DNA of 64,000 bases from Mesorhizobium sp. AR07 (GCF_024746815.1 NZ_CP080529.1:281016-345015); one strand, 5' to 3'. Counted from the first letter of the stretch, positions 8,937 through 17,271 are shown. Notes: generated from the sequence alone by a model not told the origin. Made by a program: numbers and translations.

Positions 8937-9599
8937 CTATGGGGTCATGCCGTAGCGCTCAAGTAGTCGGATGATCTCCGCCTGCTGCGTCCTTGCCTCT
9001 GGCGAGCCGCTGCCGCCACGGCCGGTCTGCCGTGTCGCAAGCATCATTGGCGTCGAACCATTCCCGTTCTTGCGTAATGCGTCCGCGCCGCCATCCAGGA
9101 GTGCGCTCGCCGCTGCCCCGCACCGAGTTCTGACGGCGCGATGCAAAGGCGTGACGCCGTTTTGGTCGATAGCGTTCGGATCGGCCCCTGACGCGATCAG
9201 CAAGGCGACGGTCACGGACTGGGGGACCGGATTCCACCTGGGCGACCCCGGAATTCCGTCAGCCGCATAGTGGAGCGGCGTCGCGCCCCGCCGGTTTCTC
9301 GCGGCGACGTCCGCGCCAAGGCTGATTAGCTCTCGCGCGATCTCAGGCCGATGGGCCGCCGCTGCGACGTGAAGTGCAGTGTCGCCAGTATAAACGTAGT
9401 GCTTAATCTCGTTCAGAAAGTTATCCGTCGCCGCCGCCCGCGTCGCGCCCTTCTTCAGGGTCGCCCTCGCGAGGGCAGGAAAGGCGGTCAGCAAGCCGAG
9501 CACCGCCGCCCCGTCAGCCGATGCGATCGCCTTCATGAGGCGCCGGAGTGAAGCGTCATCCATCATCGTCTGCTTCAAGCCCTTTGTTTGGGAATTCAC
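8937..9599 (-). CDS. Ankyrin-repeat protein
   Basis: A protein of about 209-220 residues with ankyrin repeats. Readable units include GDTALHVAAAAHRPEIARELISLGADVAARN, GATPLHYAA, a degenerate unit ending ASGADPNAIDQ, GVTPLHRAVRTRCGAAASALLDGGADA, and a final STPMMLATRQTG unit. It has no signal peptide and is likely a cytoplasmic protein-binding scaffold. The longest frame starts with a GTG at 9599. Two ATG codons at 9566 and 9563 (MMDDASLRRL) are equally plausible, and no start has a strong ribosome binding site. The gene stands alone between the two arms of an inverted repeat. Confidence 0.75.
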   Translation of the reverse strand: MNSQTKGLKQTMMDDASLRRLMKAIASADGAAVLGLLTAFPALARATLKKGATRAAATDNFLNEIKHYVYTGDTALHVAAAAHRPEIARELISLGADVAARNRRGATPLHYAADGIPGSPRWNPVPQSVTVALLIASGADPNAIDQNGVTPLHRAVRTRCGAAASALLDGGADALRKNGNGSTPMMLATRQTGRGGSGSPEARTQQAEIIRLLERYGMTP

Positions 9600-9699
9600 T
9601 GACTAAGTGTACGTCCGGCAACGGCGGCTCACCACCCTAGGGTTCTCTTGTCGGCGAAACCTCGGCGCCGATCCTGATCGATGGAGGAGCGCCACGCCG

Positions 9700-9725
9700 G
9701 GTACCAAGCGTCAGATTTTGACCAC
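9700..9725 (-). repeat. Right copy of the 26-bp inverted repeat
   Basis: The reverse complement of the copy at 8795-8820 with one mismatch. Just outside it (about 9737-9752) a GCCGGCGCTGGTTGCGG sequence resembles GCCGGCGCTAGTTGTGG, which leads into the left arm. This might be a degraded target duplication. Confidence 0.75.
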
Positions 9726-9764
9726 TAGCTTGCGCGCCGGCGCTGGTTGCGGCAGGCTCCTTCA

Positions 9765-10109
9765 ATGAAACAGATGTCGTCCTTATCCGCCTCGGCCCTT
9801 TTCGTTGCGGTCATTGTGCTGGCGCAGTCGGCACCTTCCGTCGCCAAAGACCGAACCATGACAGGCAACATTCGTAGCTTCGAATGCGGAGACAATTGCT
9901 ATCTGACGATTGTCGATACGAAGAAGGCCGAGCAAGTTGGTCTGTGCGTGGCTCCTGAGTGCGCGAACTGGAACGAGCGTACCTCTATGCCGTCGCGTTA
10001 CAAAGGCAAGCGTGTAACCGTTACTGTCGGGCAAGGCCAACAACTCAACGATGCCGGGGAAGTCATGGGGAAAATGATGGCGTTCAAGAAGATCGAATTT
10101 CTCGACTGA
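9765..10109 (+). CDS. Small secreted hypothetical protein
   Basis: A 114-residue exported protein. The ATG at 9765 gives MKQMSSLSASALFVAVIVLAQ, a clear signal peptide with probable cleavage near SVAKD. The mature domain (about 85 residues) is mostly beta: TGNIRSFECGDNCYLTIVD, then VGLCVAPECANW, then a KGKRVTVTVGQGQQLNDAG strand pair. Four cysteines in two C-x3-C-like pairs suggest disulfides. The pattern resembles small OB-like periplasmic domains. No function can be assigned. Confidence 0.65.
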   Translation: MKQMSSLSASALFVAVIVLAQSAPSVAKDRTMTGNIRSFECGDNCYLTIVDTKKAEQVGLCVAPECANWNERTSMPSRYKGKRVTVTVGQGQQLNDAGEVMGKMMAFKKIEFLD

Positions 10110-10163
10110 AGTTTGCTAGGAACCGGCAAGCTTCGAAGCGTCTGCAGAGGGAGCGTCCCAGCG

Positions 10164-10352
10164 GTGGCCTATCTGGTGATTTGGTACGGGAAAGAGGGCA
10201 TCGTTGAAAAGACGCCCTTCGATGCCGAGAAAGCCGCACGAGATCACGCGCTGGCGACATTTGTTGCTCGAAAGCAGAATGACGGTATCGTAGCGGTGGA
10301 AGTTCGCAAAGACGACGGCACGGTTGTATTCAGTCAAGCAGGCGGCAACTAA
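10164..10352 (+). CDS. Small hypothetical protein
   Basis: A 62-residue protein starting at a GTG (VAYLVIWYGKEG...), preceded by a GAGGGAG ribosome binding site about 10 bp upstream. The frame continues upstream without a good start. The composition is that of a compact alpha/beta domain: a hydrophobic first strand, a helix (DAEKAARDHALATFVAR), then VAVEVRKDDGTVVF. Function unknown. Confidence 0.5.
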   Translation: MAYLVIWYGKEGIVEKTPFDAEKAARDHALATFVARKQNDGIVAVEVRKDDGTVVFSQAGGN

Positions 10353-10457
10353 ATCGTCTGGATCGTGGTCGCGGTGCTTCAGTGGGCCGGCTGACTCCAG
10401 GTCGAACAGATCTTCCTTCACCCGGTGGAGCAGATCATGCCTGTTCCAGGACGAAAC

Positions 10458-10546
10458 AAAAAAGCCTGCGCCTCTGGCGGAGGACGCAGGCCGATCAGGG
10501 TACGGGCCCCGATCCAGCAGCAATATCCGGGAGATATCGCTGCCAC
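10458..10546 (-). ncRNA. Candidate trans-acting small RNA with terminator
   Basis: On the reverse strand three stem-loops follow each other. The first is an 11-bp stem (10543-10533 with 10527-10517, one G-U pair) with loop UCCCG. The second is an 8-bp stem at 10514-10493. The third is a terminator, GCCTGCG pairing with CGCAGGC (10491-10464), ending in six U. The loops expose CUCCC/CCUCC anti-Shine-Dalgarno runs, as in known rhizobial trans-acting sRNAs. A GGAAC box at 10571-10575 lies 17 bp before AGTC, a poor EcfG match. No protein gene reads into it closely. The 5' end is inferred. Confidence 0.55.
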
Positions 10547-10815
10547 TATGACTCTTTAGCGCAGGCTAACGTTCCTGATGGCAGCGACAGGTTGATAACT
10601 TTCCGACCGAGCGGCTGCCAACGCGGTTCAGGCAAGGGATGAAACCGGCCAAAAGGACCGAAAGGACAAGCGAGAGGGGTACGGCAAGAAGCCACCGAGC
10701 CTCCAAAATGCTGTTGTGCCGATTGTCCATTGGCTCGTGCCTCCTGATTTATTTCTCCGCATTGAAACGAAGTGCGGGACCAAGAGGTTCCGGACTCGAC
10801 GATGACCTTCGTCGT

Positions 10816-10899
10816 TTAGTACCAGCGCCTACGACCGTAGAAGCCGCCGCCTAGCAGAATAGCAATAAGAACGATGACCAAAATTGTGGTGATATCCAT
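10816..10899 (-). CDS. 27-residue membrane peptide
   Basis: The ATG at 10899 has a perfect AGGAGG ribosome binding site 6 bp upstream. The peptide starts MDITTILVIVLIAILLGGG and ends FYGRRRWY: one transmembrane helix, a glycine hinge and a basic-aromatic tail. Tiny hydrophobic proteins of this design are common in rhizobia and usually missed by annotation. The reading is exact and ends in TAA at 10816-10818. Confidence 0.6.
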   Translation of the reverse strand: MDITTILVIVLIAILLGGGFYGRRRWY

Positions 10900-10904
10900 A
10901 TGCG

Positions 10905-11062
10905 CCTCCTATGGCTCTGACCGACGGCAAATGGCAATCGCGGCTCTGGCCGCACTGATAGAAGCCAGGATGGTACGGCGCAGCCCAAGGGACGTTCAAA
11001 GGGCCTTCGTATCCGCGGCGATGGAGGCAGACGTCCTTGATGCCAGCTTCATGAAGAACTGA
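10905..11062 (+). pseudogene. DUF982 C-terminal fragment
   Basis: The frame reads DRRQMAIAALAALIEARMV followed by SPRDVQRAFVSAAMEADVLDA. This matches the final two helices of DUF982 proteins, including others in this window (for example ...DEARNAFIVAATEAGVL at 62.6 kb). The N-terminal strands and WP motif are absent, and upstream codons belong to the divergent peptide gene. A remnant. Confidence 0.5.
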
Positions 11063-11086
11063 ACCGTTTGCCTCAACATCCTTGGC

Positions 11087-11329
11087 CTAATGTCGACCTT
11101 GGCGCGAGCTTGCAATGATCCTGCTGAAGTCAACGCTTGCCTCGTCCAACGCTCCAAAGCACCTCAACAGCAGGGTGGACGGGATAGCCTCTAACTGCGG
11201 ACCCCACCACGGCCTTTCGCGAGAGCCCTGACTTTGCTTAGAAGCTTGGTAATTATAGTCATGCATGATCCTCGCGAAGAGCAGGTCAGCGGTGACGATT
11301 TCGGACTGTACTTGGTTGAGCTCATTCAT
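11087..11329 (-). CDS. Small hypothetical protein
   Basis: An 80-residue protein beginning MNELNQVQSEIVTADLLFARIMHDYNY, probably helical, with no recognised domain and no signal peptide. The ribosome binding site is weak. An EcfG-like element (GGAAC, 17 bp, GGTT on the reverse strand at 11411-11386) lies about 60 bp upstream and gives modest support that the gene is real. Confidence 0.4.
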   Translation of the reverse strand: MNELNQVQSEIVTADLLFARIMHDYNYQASKQSQGSRERPWWGPQLEAIPSTLLLRCFGALDEASVDFSRIIASSRQGRH

Positions 11330-11385
11330 TTTTTCTATCGCTCTGGCTCGACTTTGGCTTTTCCGCCCGCCCAGCTTGGTACATC

Positions 11386-11411
11386 AACCGTCGGTAGCGG
11401 TAGAAGGTTCC
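11386..11411 (-). promoter_or_regulatory. Possible EcfG-like promoter
   Basis: Reverse strand: GGAAC at 11411-11407, 17 bp, GGTT at 11389-11386. The core GTT is right, but the base before it departs from the usual C. It would drive the 80-residue protein at 11087-11329. Confidence 0.3.
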
Positions 11412-11659
11412 GGCACAAATCTCGGGCTGCACCGTTCGACCAGCCATAGTTTGTTGGTGAGGGTGCTATACGTGATGACCAGTCCGACCTCCGGTTGTCA
11501 TTGAAACAAGGCAGAGCGGTCGCTTATCGCTTGCTGATCGTTGCCGACCCATGCAGGCAGCCTGGCTCTTGGTCGCCACACGGCCCCAATGAACAACGCG
11601 GATCCAAAGCCCGATGTTGGATGTGGAACCTCCGACCGCAGCCAAGGTTTAGCATCTTG

Positions 11660-12520
11660 ATGTTCGAAGGTTTTCAACTTGAGACAATCCAGCTGCCCGA
11701 GGCGACGCTTCGGGTGAGGCACGGCGGTTCAGGACCACCGGTCCTGCTTCTCCATGGCCACCCACGTACACATGCCACCTGGCATCGCGTTGCGCCGCTT
11801 CTCGCCGAAAGCCATACGGTTGTTTGTCCTGACCTTCGCGGTTTCGGGCAGTCTTCGATTCCCGAGGATAGCCACGACCATGCAGGATCATCCAAGCGCG
11901 CGAAAGCAGGAGACTGTGTCGCGCTTATGCGCCATCTGGGTTTTGACCAATTCGCCGTCGCCGGGCACGATCGCGGAAGCTATACCGCTTTCCGGGCGGC
12001 GATGGATCATCCGTCCGCGGTAACGCATCTCATCGTTCTGGACGGCGTTCCCATCCTGGAAGCACTCGAGCGATGTGACGCCCGCTTCGCCACCGAATGG
12101 TGGCACTGGTTCTTCTCTGCCCAGCCCGACAAGCCGGAACAGGCGATCATGGTCAACCCGCAAGCCTGGTATGGCGGTTCCGCCGATCAGATGGGCGCGG
12201 AGGCGTTTGCGGTCTACAGGACGGCAATTCTCGACGCTCGTGTCATCCATGGGATGGTCGAGGATTATAGGGCGGGCCTCTCGATCGACCGTCTGCACGA
12301 CGCGGATGACCGAAAGGCTGGCCGACGGGTCCAATGTCCCACCCTGGTTCTGTGGTCGATGCGCGATGATCTGGAACGGCTTTATGGCGACGTTCTCGGC
12401 GTATGGCGCCCGTGGACGACGAGCCTGCGGGGAAAGGGCATCGCATGCGGACACCATATGGCCGAAGAAGCGCCAGAGGTGCTCGCGGCAGAAATCCTGG
12501 CATTCTTAAGTTCCATCTAG
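11660..12520 (+). CDS. Alpha/beta hydrolase, haloacetate dehalogenase-like
   Basis: A 286-residue alpha/beta hydrolase of the haloacetate/fluoroacetate dehalogenase and epoxide hydrolase group. Seen: the oxyanion region LLLHGHPRTHATWHRVAP, DLRGFGQSS, the nucleophile elbow AGHDRGSYTAFR with Asp as nucleophile, WHWFFSAQP in the cap, and the catalytic His in the late GHHMAEEAP. The Asp nucleophile and cap tryptophan motif favour a dehalogenase over an esterase; the exact substrate is unknown. The ATG at 11660 is chosen because similarity begins there. A GGAAC-N16-GGTT sequence ends 11 bp upstream and could be a stress promoter. Confidence 0.75.
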   Translation: MFEGFQLETIQLPEATLRVRHGGSGPPVLLLHGHPRTHATWHRVAPLLAESHTVVCPDLRGFGQSSIPEDSHDHAGSSKRAKAGDCVALMRHLGFDQFAVAGHDRGSYTAFRAAMDHPSAVTHLIVLDGVPILEALERCDARFATEWWHWFFSAQPDKPEQAIMVNPQAWYGGSADQMGAEAFAVYRTAILDARVIHGMVEDYRAGLSIDRLHDADDRKAGRRVQCPTLVLWSMRDDLERLYGDVLGVWRPWTTSLRGKGIACGHHMAEEAPEVLAAEILAFLSSI

Positions 12521-12619
12521 AGCACGAACCCATAAATTCAGGCGCGTCGGCGGATGTCCGCGTTGATACGTATTGCGGACTCAAGTCAGACATCACGCGA
12601 GGTCCGAAAAGCGTCATTG

Positions 12620-13949
12620 AACGAACATGAAGTAATCGCGGTAGCGGTTGGCCACCTGAGATGTGGCGGCGATGTTCGAACATCTGGCCGGCTGGCTGTC
12701 CTCCGATAGGATGAAGAACGGGCTCTCGATCGACACCGGGCCAATCCACCGAACGGAGGACAGCGATGGAACACTATATCGGTCTCGACGTATCCATGAA
12801 AGAGACGGCAATATCGATCCGGCAGAACGGTAAGAGGATTTGGCGGGGCAAGTGCGCGTCCGATCCGCAACTGCTTGCGGCGGTGATCCGCAAGCGCGCA
12901 CCGCATGTCCGGCGGGTCGTGTTCGAAACGGGGCCGCTGTCGGAGTGGTTCTACCATGCGTTGACGGCAGAGGGCCTGCCGGTGATCTGCATCGACGCGC
13001 GGCATGCCAAAGCCGCGCTCGACATGGCCGCGAACAAGACCGATGCGAACGATGCCGATGGCCTGGCACATCTGGCCGAGGTCGGCTTCTACCGAGAGGT
13101 CCGCGTCAAAGGTTTCGACAGCATGCTGATCCGCACGCTGATCACCGCACGGCGCTAACTTCTTAAGGTGCGTTTGCAGATATCCAATCAAATCCGTGGG
13201 TTGATGAAGACGTTCGGCCTTGTCGTGCCCAAGGGCGCCGGAAGCGTGTTCGAACGCAACGTTCGCGACCTTCTGCAGGGTGAAGAAAAGCTGGCGCGCA
13301 TTGTTGTGCCAATGCTTCACGCATGGAGTGGTATCCGATACCAAATCGCAGAGCTGAGCAAGCAGCTGGCCGCGACGGCGCGTGAGGACCAGCACTGCCG
13401 TCTGCTCATGTCAGTGCCCGGTGTAGGCACCGTCACAGCCACTGCCTTTGCCGCAGCGGTGGAGGATCCGGCCAACTTCAGGAACTCGCGCGCCGTGGGC
13501 GCATGGGTGGGCCTGACCCCGAGGCGCTACCAGTCCGGCGAGGTCGATAATGATGGTCATATCTCGCGCCGTGGCGACAATCAGTTGCGCGGACTGCTAT
13601 ATGAGGCGGCCGCGGTTATCCTGAACCGGTCGACGGATACCAGCAGCCTGCGAACCTGGGCGTTGGAGCTGAAAGATCGGCTCGGCTTCAAGCGAGCGGC
13701 CGTAGCGTTGGCGCGCAAGCTGGCGGTGATCATGCATGCGATGCTTCGGACGGGCGAGCTGTTTGATCCGCACGGAGGAACGCAAGCCGCTGTCTGATAC
13801 CCCGGTCGCTCGCCTGCGACGATTCCGCCATACCATTCCACCAACAGCGTTCTTACAGACGCATCAAGCTGTCCCTGCCGGGACGTGGCTGAGATCATTC
13901 CGCGAAGCGGGAAGCAACTGCCTCGGTAAGCAGATTGCGCAACGAACAT
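12620..13949 (+). mobile_element. IS110-family element with a dead transposase
   Basis: The element carries one IS110-type transposase frame with 5' and 3' non-coding ends of about 135 and 150 bp. The 9-bp sequence AACGAACAT occurs at both proposed ends (12620-12628 and 13941-13949), which fits the core-sequence duplication of IS110 elements that lack terminal inverted repeats. One non-coding end probably encoded the bridge RNA that guides IS110 recombinases. I could not fold it reliably. Confidence 0.6.
12766..13797 (+). pseudogene. IS110-family transposase, in-frame stop
   Basis: Two same-frame parts of one protein are separated by a single TAA at 13156-13158. The N-terminal part (130 aa, YIGLDVSMKETAISI..., ...NKTDANDADGLAHLA) is the DEDD RuvC-like domain. 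The C-terminal part (VRLQISNQIRGLMKTFG..., LMSVPGVGTVTATAFAA, GLTPRRYQSGE, ISRRGDNQLRGLLYEAA) is the Tnp domain with the serine-containing motif. The whole would be about 343 residues, normal for IS110. The stop interrupts ITARR-LLKVR and should inactivate it unless suppressed. Confidence 0.8.
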
Positions 13950-14238
13950 AGGAAGATCTCACCTGCGAAACTCATCCTGCGGCGATCATCGCGTCGACCG
14001 CGTAGACGACCCTGTACCCGGCATTCGGACGAACGAGAATCGACAGAAAGGACGACGGCCTTGCACTTACCCCCTTGACGGTCGAGCGATTAGACGACCC
14101 GCTCGCGCGGGAGGGCGCGAGTTTCGAGGCTGGCGCGTAGACGGCGGCGTTGGTGAGGCCGCGAATGATTAGGGGGTGACGGACGGGCATCGGCCTCCGA
14201 GCATGAAGGGTCAACCTTCTGCTTGAGAGGAGCATCCG
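13950..14238 (+). other. Element junction, no gene
   Basis: About 290 bp between the IS110 right end and the integrase of the IS91-like unit. It likely holds the left end of the IS91-like element. A GAGAGGAG ribosome binding site for the integrase lies at its right end. No coding signal was seen. Confidence 0.4.
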
Positions 14239-14883
14239 ATGATCACCGATCCTTCGCATCCGTCCGGCAGCGCACTGCGCGAGCGCATGATCGAAGACAT
14301 GAACGTGCGTGGCTTCACCGAGGACACGCGCCGTGACTACATCCGCTGCGTGAAGAGATTCGCGGCCTTCATCGGCCGCTCGCCCGACACGGCTACGGCC
14401 GAGGATCTCCGCCGTTTCCAAGTGCACCAGACGCAGACCGGCATGCAGCCGCTAGGCGTCAACAGCGCGGTCTCGGCGCTGCGCTTCTTCTTCACCGTGA
14501 CGCTCGACCGGCCCGATCTGTCCCGCCGCCTCGCCGTCGTGCATCAACCGCGCAAGCTGCCGCTCGTGCTGAGCGTGGAGGAAGTCGCGCGGCTGCTCGA
14601 AGCGGCGCCGGGTCCCAAGTACAAGGCTGCCCTTGGCACGGCCTACGGTGCCGGGCTGCGGGTCTCCGAAGTGGTGGCGCTCAAGGTGAGCGACATCGAC
14701 TCAACGCGCATGCTGATCCGCGTCGAACAAGGCAAGGGCCGCAAGGAGGTCCTGCTCGGGCACGCCAAGCTCGACACCACCGCGCTCTATGCCCGCGTCG
14801 CCACCAACACGATCCGCACCGTGACGAGCCCGCTCGACCGGATCAAGCTGCTGACGCAGGACGAGACGCGACCGGACAGATGA
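14239..14883 (+). pseudogene. Tyrosine recombinase of IS91-like unit, internally deleted
   Basis: The N-terminal SAM-like domain and the first catalytic region (YGAGLRVSEVVALKVSDID, with the catalytic Arg in GLRVSE) are intact. After EQGKGRK the protein jumps directly to EVLLGHAKLDTTALYARVAT. About 90-100 residues containing the H-x-x-R box are missing, and the frame is kept. The late His and the Tyr nucleophile remain. With the second catalytic arginine gone it should be inactive. Such integrases accompany a subset of IS91-family transposases, which fits the gene that follows. Confidence 0.75.
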
Positions 14884-14893
14884 CGCGGCGGCA

Positions 14894-16104
14894 GTGAGCC
14901 GCCCCTCTCTGGAGGTCGCCGACATCTTCCACCGCCATGGCGCCGCCTGGCGACCCATGCCGGTCATCTGAGCCTCGGCCAGATGAAGGTGATGGCGGCG
15001 ATCGAGACCTGCCGTACCGCTGCCCTCCGCGGCCATGTCGAGGCGTGCGAGGATTGCGGCCACAGCCGTATCGCTTACAACAGCTGCCGCAACCGGCATT
15101 GCCCCAAGTGCCAGGGCGCGGCGGCACGGGACTGGCTTGCCGCGCGCCAGGCCGATCTCTTGCCGGTCGGCTACTTCCATGTCGTCTTCACGCTGCCGGC
15201 CGAGGTCGCCGACATCGCCTATCACAACAAGGCCGTGATCTACGACCTGCTGTTCCGCGCCGCCTCCGAAACGATGATCACGATCGCCGCCGATCCCAGG
15301 CACCTCGGCGCCCGCATCGGCATCACCGCCGTGCTCCACAGCTGGGGCTCGGCGATGACCCATCACCCGCACGTCCACATGATCGTGCCGGGCGGCGGCA
15401 TCTCGCTCGACGGCACGCGCTGGGTGCATTGCAGGCCGGGCTTCTTCCTGCCCGTGCGTGTGCTGTCGAAGTTGTTCCGGCGGCTCTTCCTGTCGAAGCT
15501 CTCCGACGCCCATGCAGCCGGCCGTCTTCAGTTCTTCGGCGACCTCGCGCATCTCGCCGAAACGCAGGCGTTCAAAGCCTTGCTGGCTCCATTGAGGAAG
15601 AAGAACTGGTTCGTCTACGCCAAGCCGCCCTTCGCCGGGCCTGAGGCGGTGTTGGCTTACCTGTCGCGCTACACCCACCGCGTCGCCATCTCCAACAGCC
15701 GGCTGATCGCGCTCGACGAGGCCGGCGTCGCATTCCGCTACAAGGACTACCGCCGCAGCGGGCGCGAGCGATACCGGACCATGACGCTCGATCCGGGCGA
15801 GTTCATGCGGCGCTTCCTGCTCCACGTGCTGCCGACGGGCTTCCACCGCATTCGTCACTATGGGCTGCTCGCCAGCGCCGGTCGCAAGGCCAACATCGCG
15901 CACGCCCGCGAACTTCTCGCAGCACCCCCGATCGAGACCGGACGCAGCGAAACCGGCAATGCCGATGCTGCTGCCCCGACCGATTGGCGGCCGCCCTGTC
16001 CATGCTGCGGCGGCAGGATGATTGTCATCGAGACCTTTGAGCGCGGTGGCCACGCCCGCGCGCCGCCATTCTTCAGCTTCGCAAGTACGGCCAGGACGCC
16101 ATGA
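14894..16104 (+). pseudogene. IS91-family transposase, frameshifted near its start
   Basis: The main frame (14983-16104) shows the zinc-binding region (CEDCGHSRIAYNSCRNRHCPKCQ), the HUH motif (THHPHVHMIVPGGG), the tyrosine region (LAYLSRYTHRVAISNSRL) and a C-terminal CPCCGG knuckle. The expected N-terminus (SRPSLEVADIFHRHGAAWR) is found in another frame from a GTG at 14894. It is separated by a one-base change near 14955 that leads to a TGA. The intact protein would be a rolling-circle (Y1/Y2) transposase of about 400 residues. An internal restart at 14983 could still make most of it. Confidence 0.75.
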
Positions 16105-16490
16105 ACAGCCGAGCACCACATCGCAATCACGCCGAACAATCACTCCGTCGGCGGTCGGATGACGACACGCGCTTGTGCCTCCTCACAACACTCATGCCAA
16201 CGACCGCCCCGAGATCACCCGCCCATCAACAGCCGCCGCCCAACGTTGGCCACCCGGCCGAGCCTCACACACCCGCCGACGCGGTCGTTCACATCCGCCC
16301 AGCGCTGCGGCCCAGCTGCGCGACGCGAAAACGTCAAATCCCCATAGAGTGTCGACTGCGATCCCGATCCCGCGGGTTCTTTCCCTGGAGGCTTCCGGAC
16401 GCCGGCCAGAGCAACGTCACCGCCCGTGGATGGCCGGCATCCGAAACCCTTCACAGAAGCCGACATCACCACGCACGGCTCGAATGGCAA
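16105..16490 (+). other. Probable right end of the IS91-like element
   Basis: About 385 bp with no convincing gene after the transposase. Proline- and arginine-rich open frames here are GC artefacts. The IS91 replication-origin or terminus end is expected in this stretch, but I could not fix the boundary. Confidence 0.4.
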
Positions 16491-16514
16491 AATAGACCGC
16501 CAACTAAGGCGGCC
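16491..16514 (-). terminator. Terminator of the repeat-protein gene
   Basis: Reverse strand: a 7-bp stem GGCCGCC/GGCGGTC (one G-U pair) with a TTAGTT loop, followed by TATTTT. It begins 6 bp after the stop of the gene at 16520-16807. It may also belong to the IS91-like end. Confidence 0.5.
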
Positions 16515-16519
16515 TACGA

Positions 16520-16807
16520 TCATACCTGCCGTGTCGGCGCTGGTGACCGGGCGGGCTCTTGGTCCTCCACGCTGTTTTCGTTCACTTGGAAAGCTTTGCC
16601 CTCAGGCTTCGACCGGTTGCGCTTGTCTCTGGACTGCTGTGGGTGCGCTGGTGAGCGAACGGACTCTTGGTCTTCCACGCTGTTTTCATTCACTTGAAAA
16701 GCTTTGCCCTGAAGCTTCTGCTGGTTGCGCTTGTCGCCGGGCTTCTGCTGCGGTTGGCGCTGTTGATTTTGCGCGGTGTTATTGTTCACTTCGAGTTCTT
16801 TCGCCAT
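16520..16807 (-). CDS. Hydrophilic repeat protein (EcfG-type promoter)
   Basis: A 95-residue, very polar protein with no hydrophobic core, rich in Gln, Asn, Arg and Glu. It contains two copies of a 36-residue unit centred on GKAFQVNENSVEDQE, preceded by DKRN and followed by RSPA; the copies differ at few positions. It is predicted to be disordered, like small stress-protective hydrophilins (inference). The ATG at 16807 has a GGAGGA site. A perfect EcfG-type promoter lies 24 bp upstream and a terminator follows, so the gene is monocistronic and probably stress-induced. Confidence 0.6.
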   Translation of the reverse strand: MAKELEVNNNTAQNQQRQPQQKPGDKRNQQKLQGKAFQVNENSVEDQESVRSPAHPQQSRDKRNRSKPEGKAFQVNENSVEDQEPARSPAPTRQV

Positions 16808-16830
16808 CGCGTCCTCCGTTGCTAGAGGAC

Positions 16831-16855
16831 AACGCCCGCCATTGCGGTGGGTTCC
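16831..16855 (-). promoter_or_regulatory. EcfG-type general stress promoter
   Basis: Reverse strand: GGAAC at 16855-16851, a 16-bp spacer, CGTT at 16834-16831. A perfect consensus match, and the -10 box ends 23 bp before the ATG of the repeat protein. Confidence 0.7.
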
Positions 16856-16905
16856 AGGCACGATGGCCGATACGCCCGCCAAGCAATTGAGACTTGCCTC
16901 CGCGA

Positions 16906-17271
16906 TCAGCCAGAAAGAAGGCGCTCGAGTTTGGAGGTCAATTCATCAAAGCTGAACGGTTTGCGAAGGACGGCACGATCGCTGAAGCCTTTGCGCATAT
17001 CGCGATCGCTGTTACCCGTCGAATATATGAATGGCACACCGCGCTCGGCAAGCGCGTCGGCCACCGTGTTGCTATCGTCGCCATCCAGATTCATGTCCAG
17101 CATGGCGGCATCGAAAATCTGTGCTTTGATCAGGGTGATCGCCTGTCCGATCGTAGCGGCTGAGATCACTGACTGGCATCCAAGATCGCTCAGCATGTCC
17201 TCGATCATCATCAGGACCAGAATTTCATCCTCGACAACGAGTACACGCCGGCCAGAAAGCAGTTTATCCAT
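16906..17271 (-). CDS. Single-domain response regulator
   Basis: A 121-residue CheY-like receiver with no output domain. Acidic pocket residues lie in VLVVEDE (about 11-17), the phospho-acceptor Asp59 in MLDMNL, the conserved Thr in FIYSTGNSD and the Lys in LRKPFSF. It overlaps the end of the upstream kinase gene by 8 bp, so the two are translationally coupled and the kinase is its likely partner. Single-domain regulators paired with HWE/HisKA_2 kinases often feed the alphaproteobacterial general stress pathway. That role here is inferred from the neighbouring EcfG promoters. Confidence 0.85.
   Translation of the reverse strand: MDKLLSGRRVLVVEDEILVLMMIEDMLSDLGCQSVISAATIGQAITLIKAQIFDAAMLDMNLDGDDSNTVADALAERGVPFIYSTGNSDRDMRKGFSDRAVLRKPFSFDELTSKLERLLSG

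Noticed and set aside
10113..10143. GGAAC near 10117 considered as an EcfG promoter for the 62-residue protein
   Set aside because: The spacing to CGTC is 15 bp and the -10 core lacks GTT, so it does not fit the consensus.
10639..10854. 71-residue forward frame near the sRNA candidate
   Set aside because: No ribosome binding site and no similarity; it ends antisense to the 27-residue peptide gene.
14701..16143. 480-residue reverse frame across the IS91-like unit
   Set aside because: Antisense shadow of the integrase and transposase; repeated Arg/Gly/Val composition with no domain.
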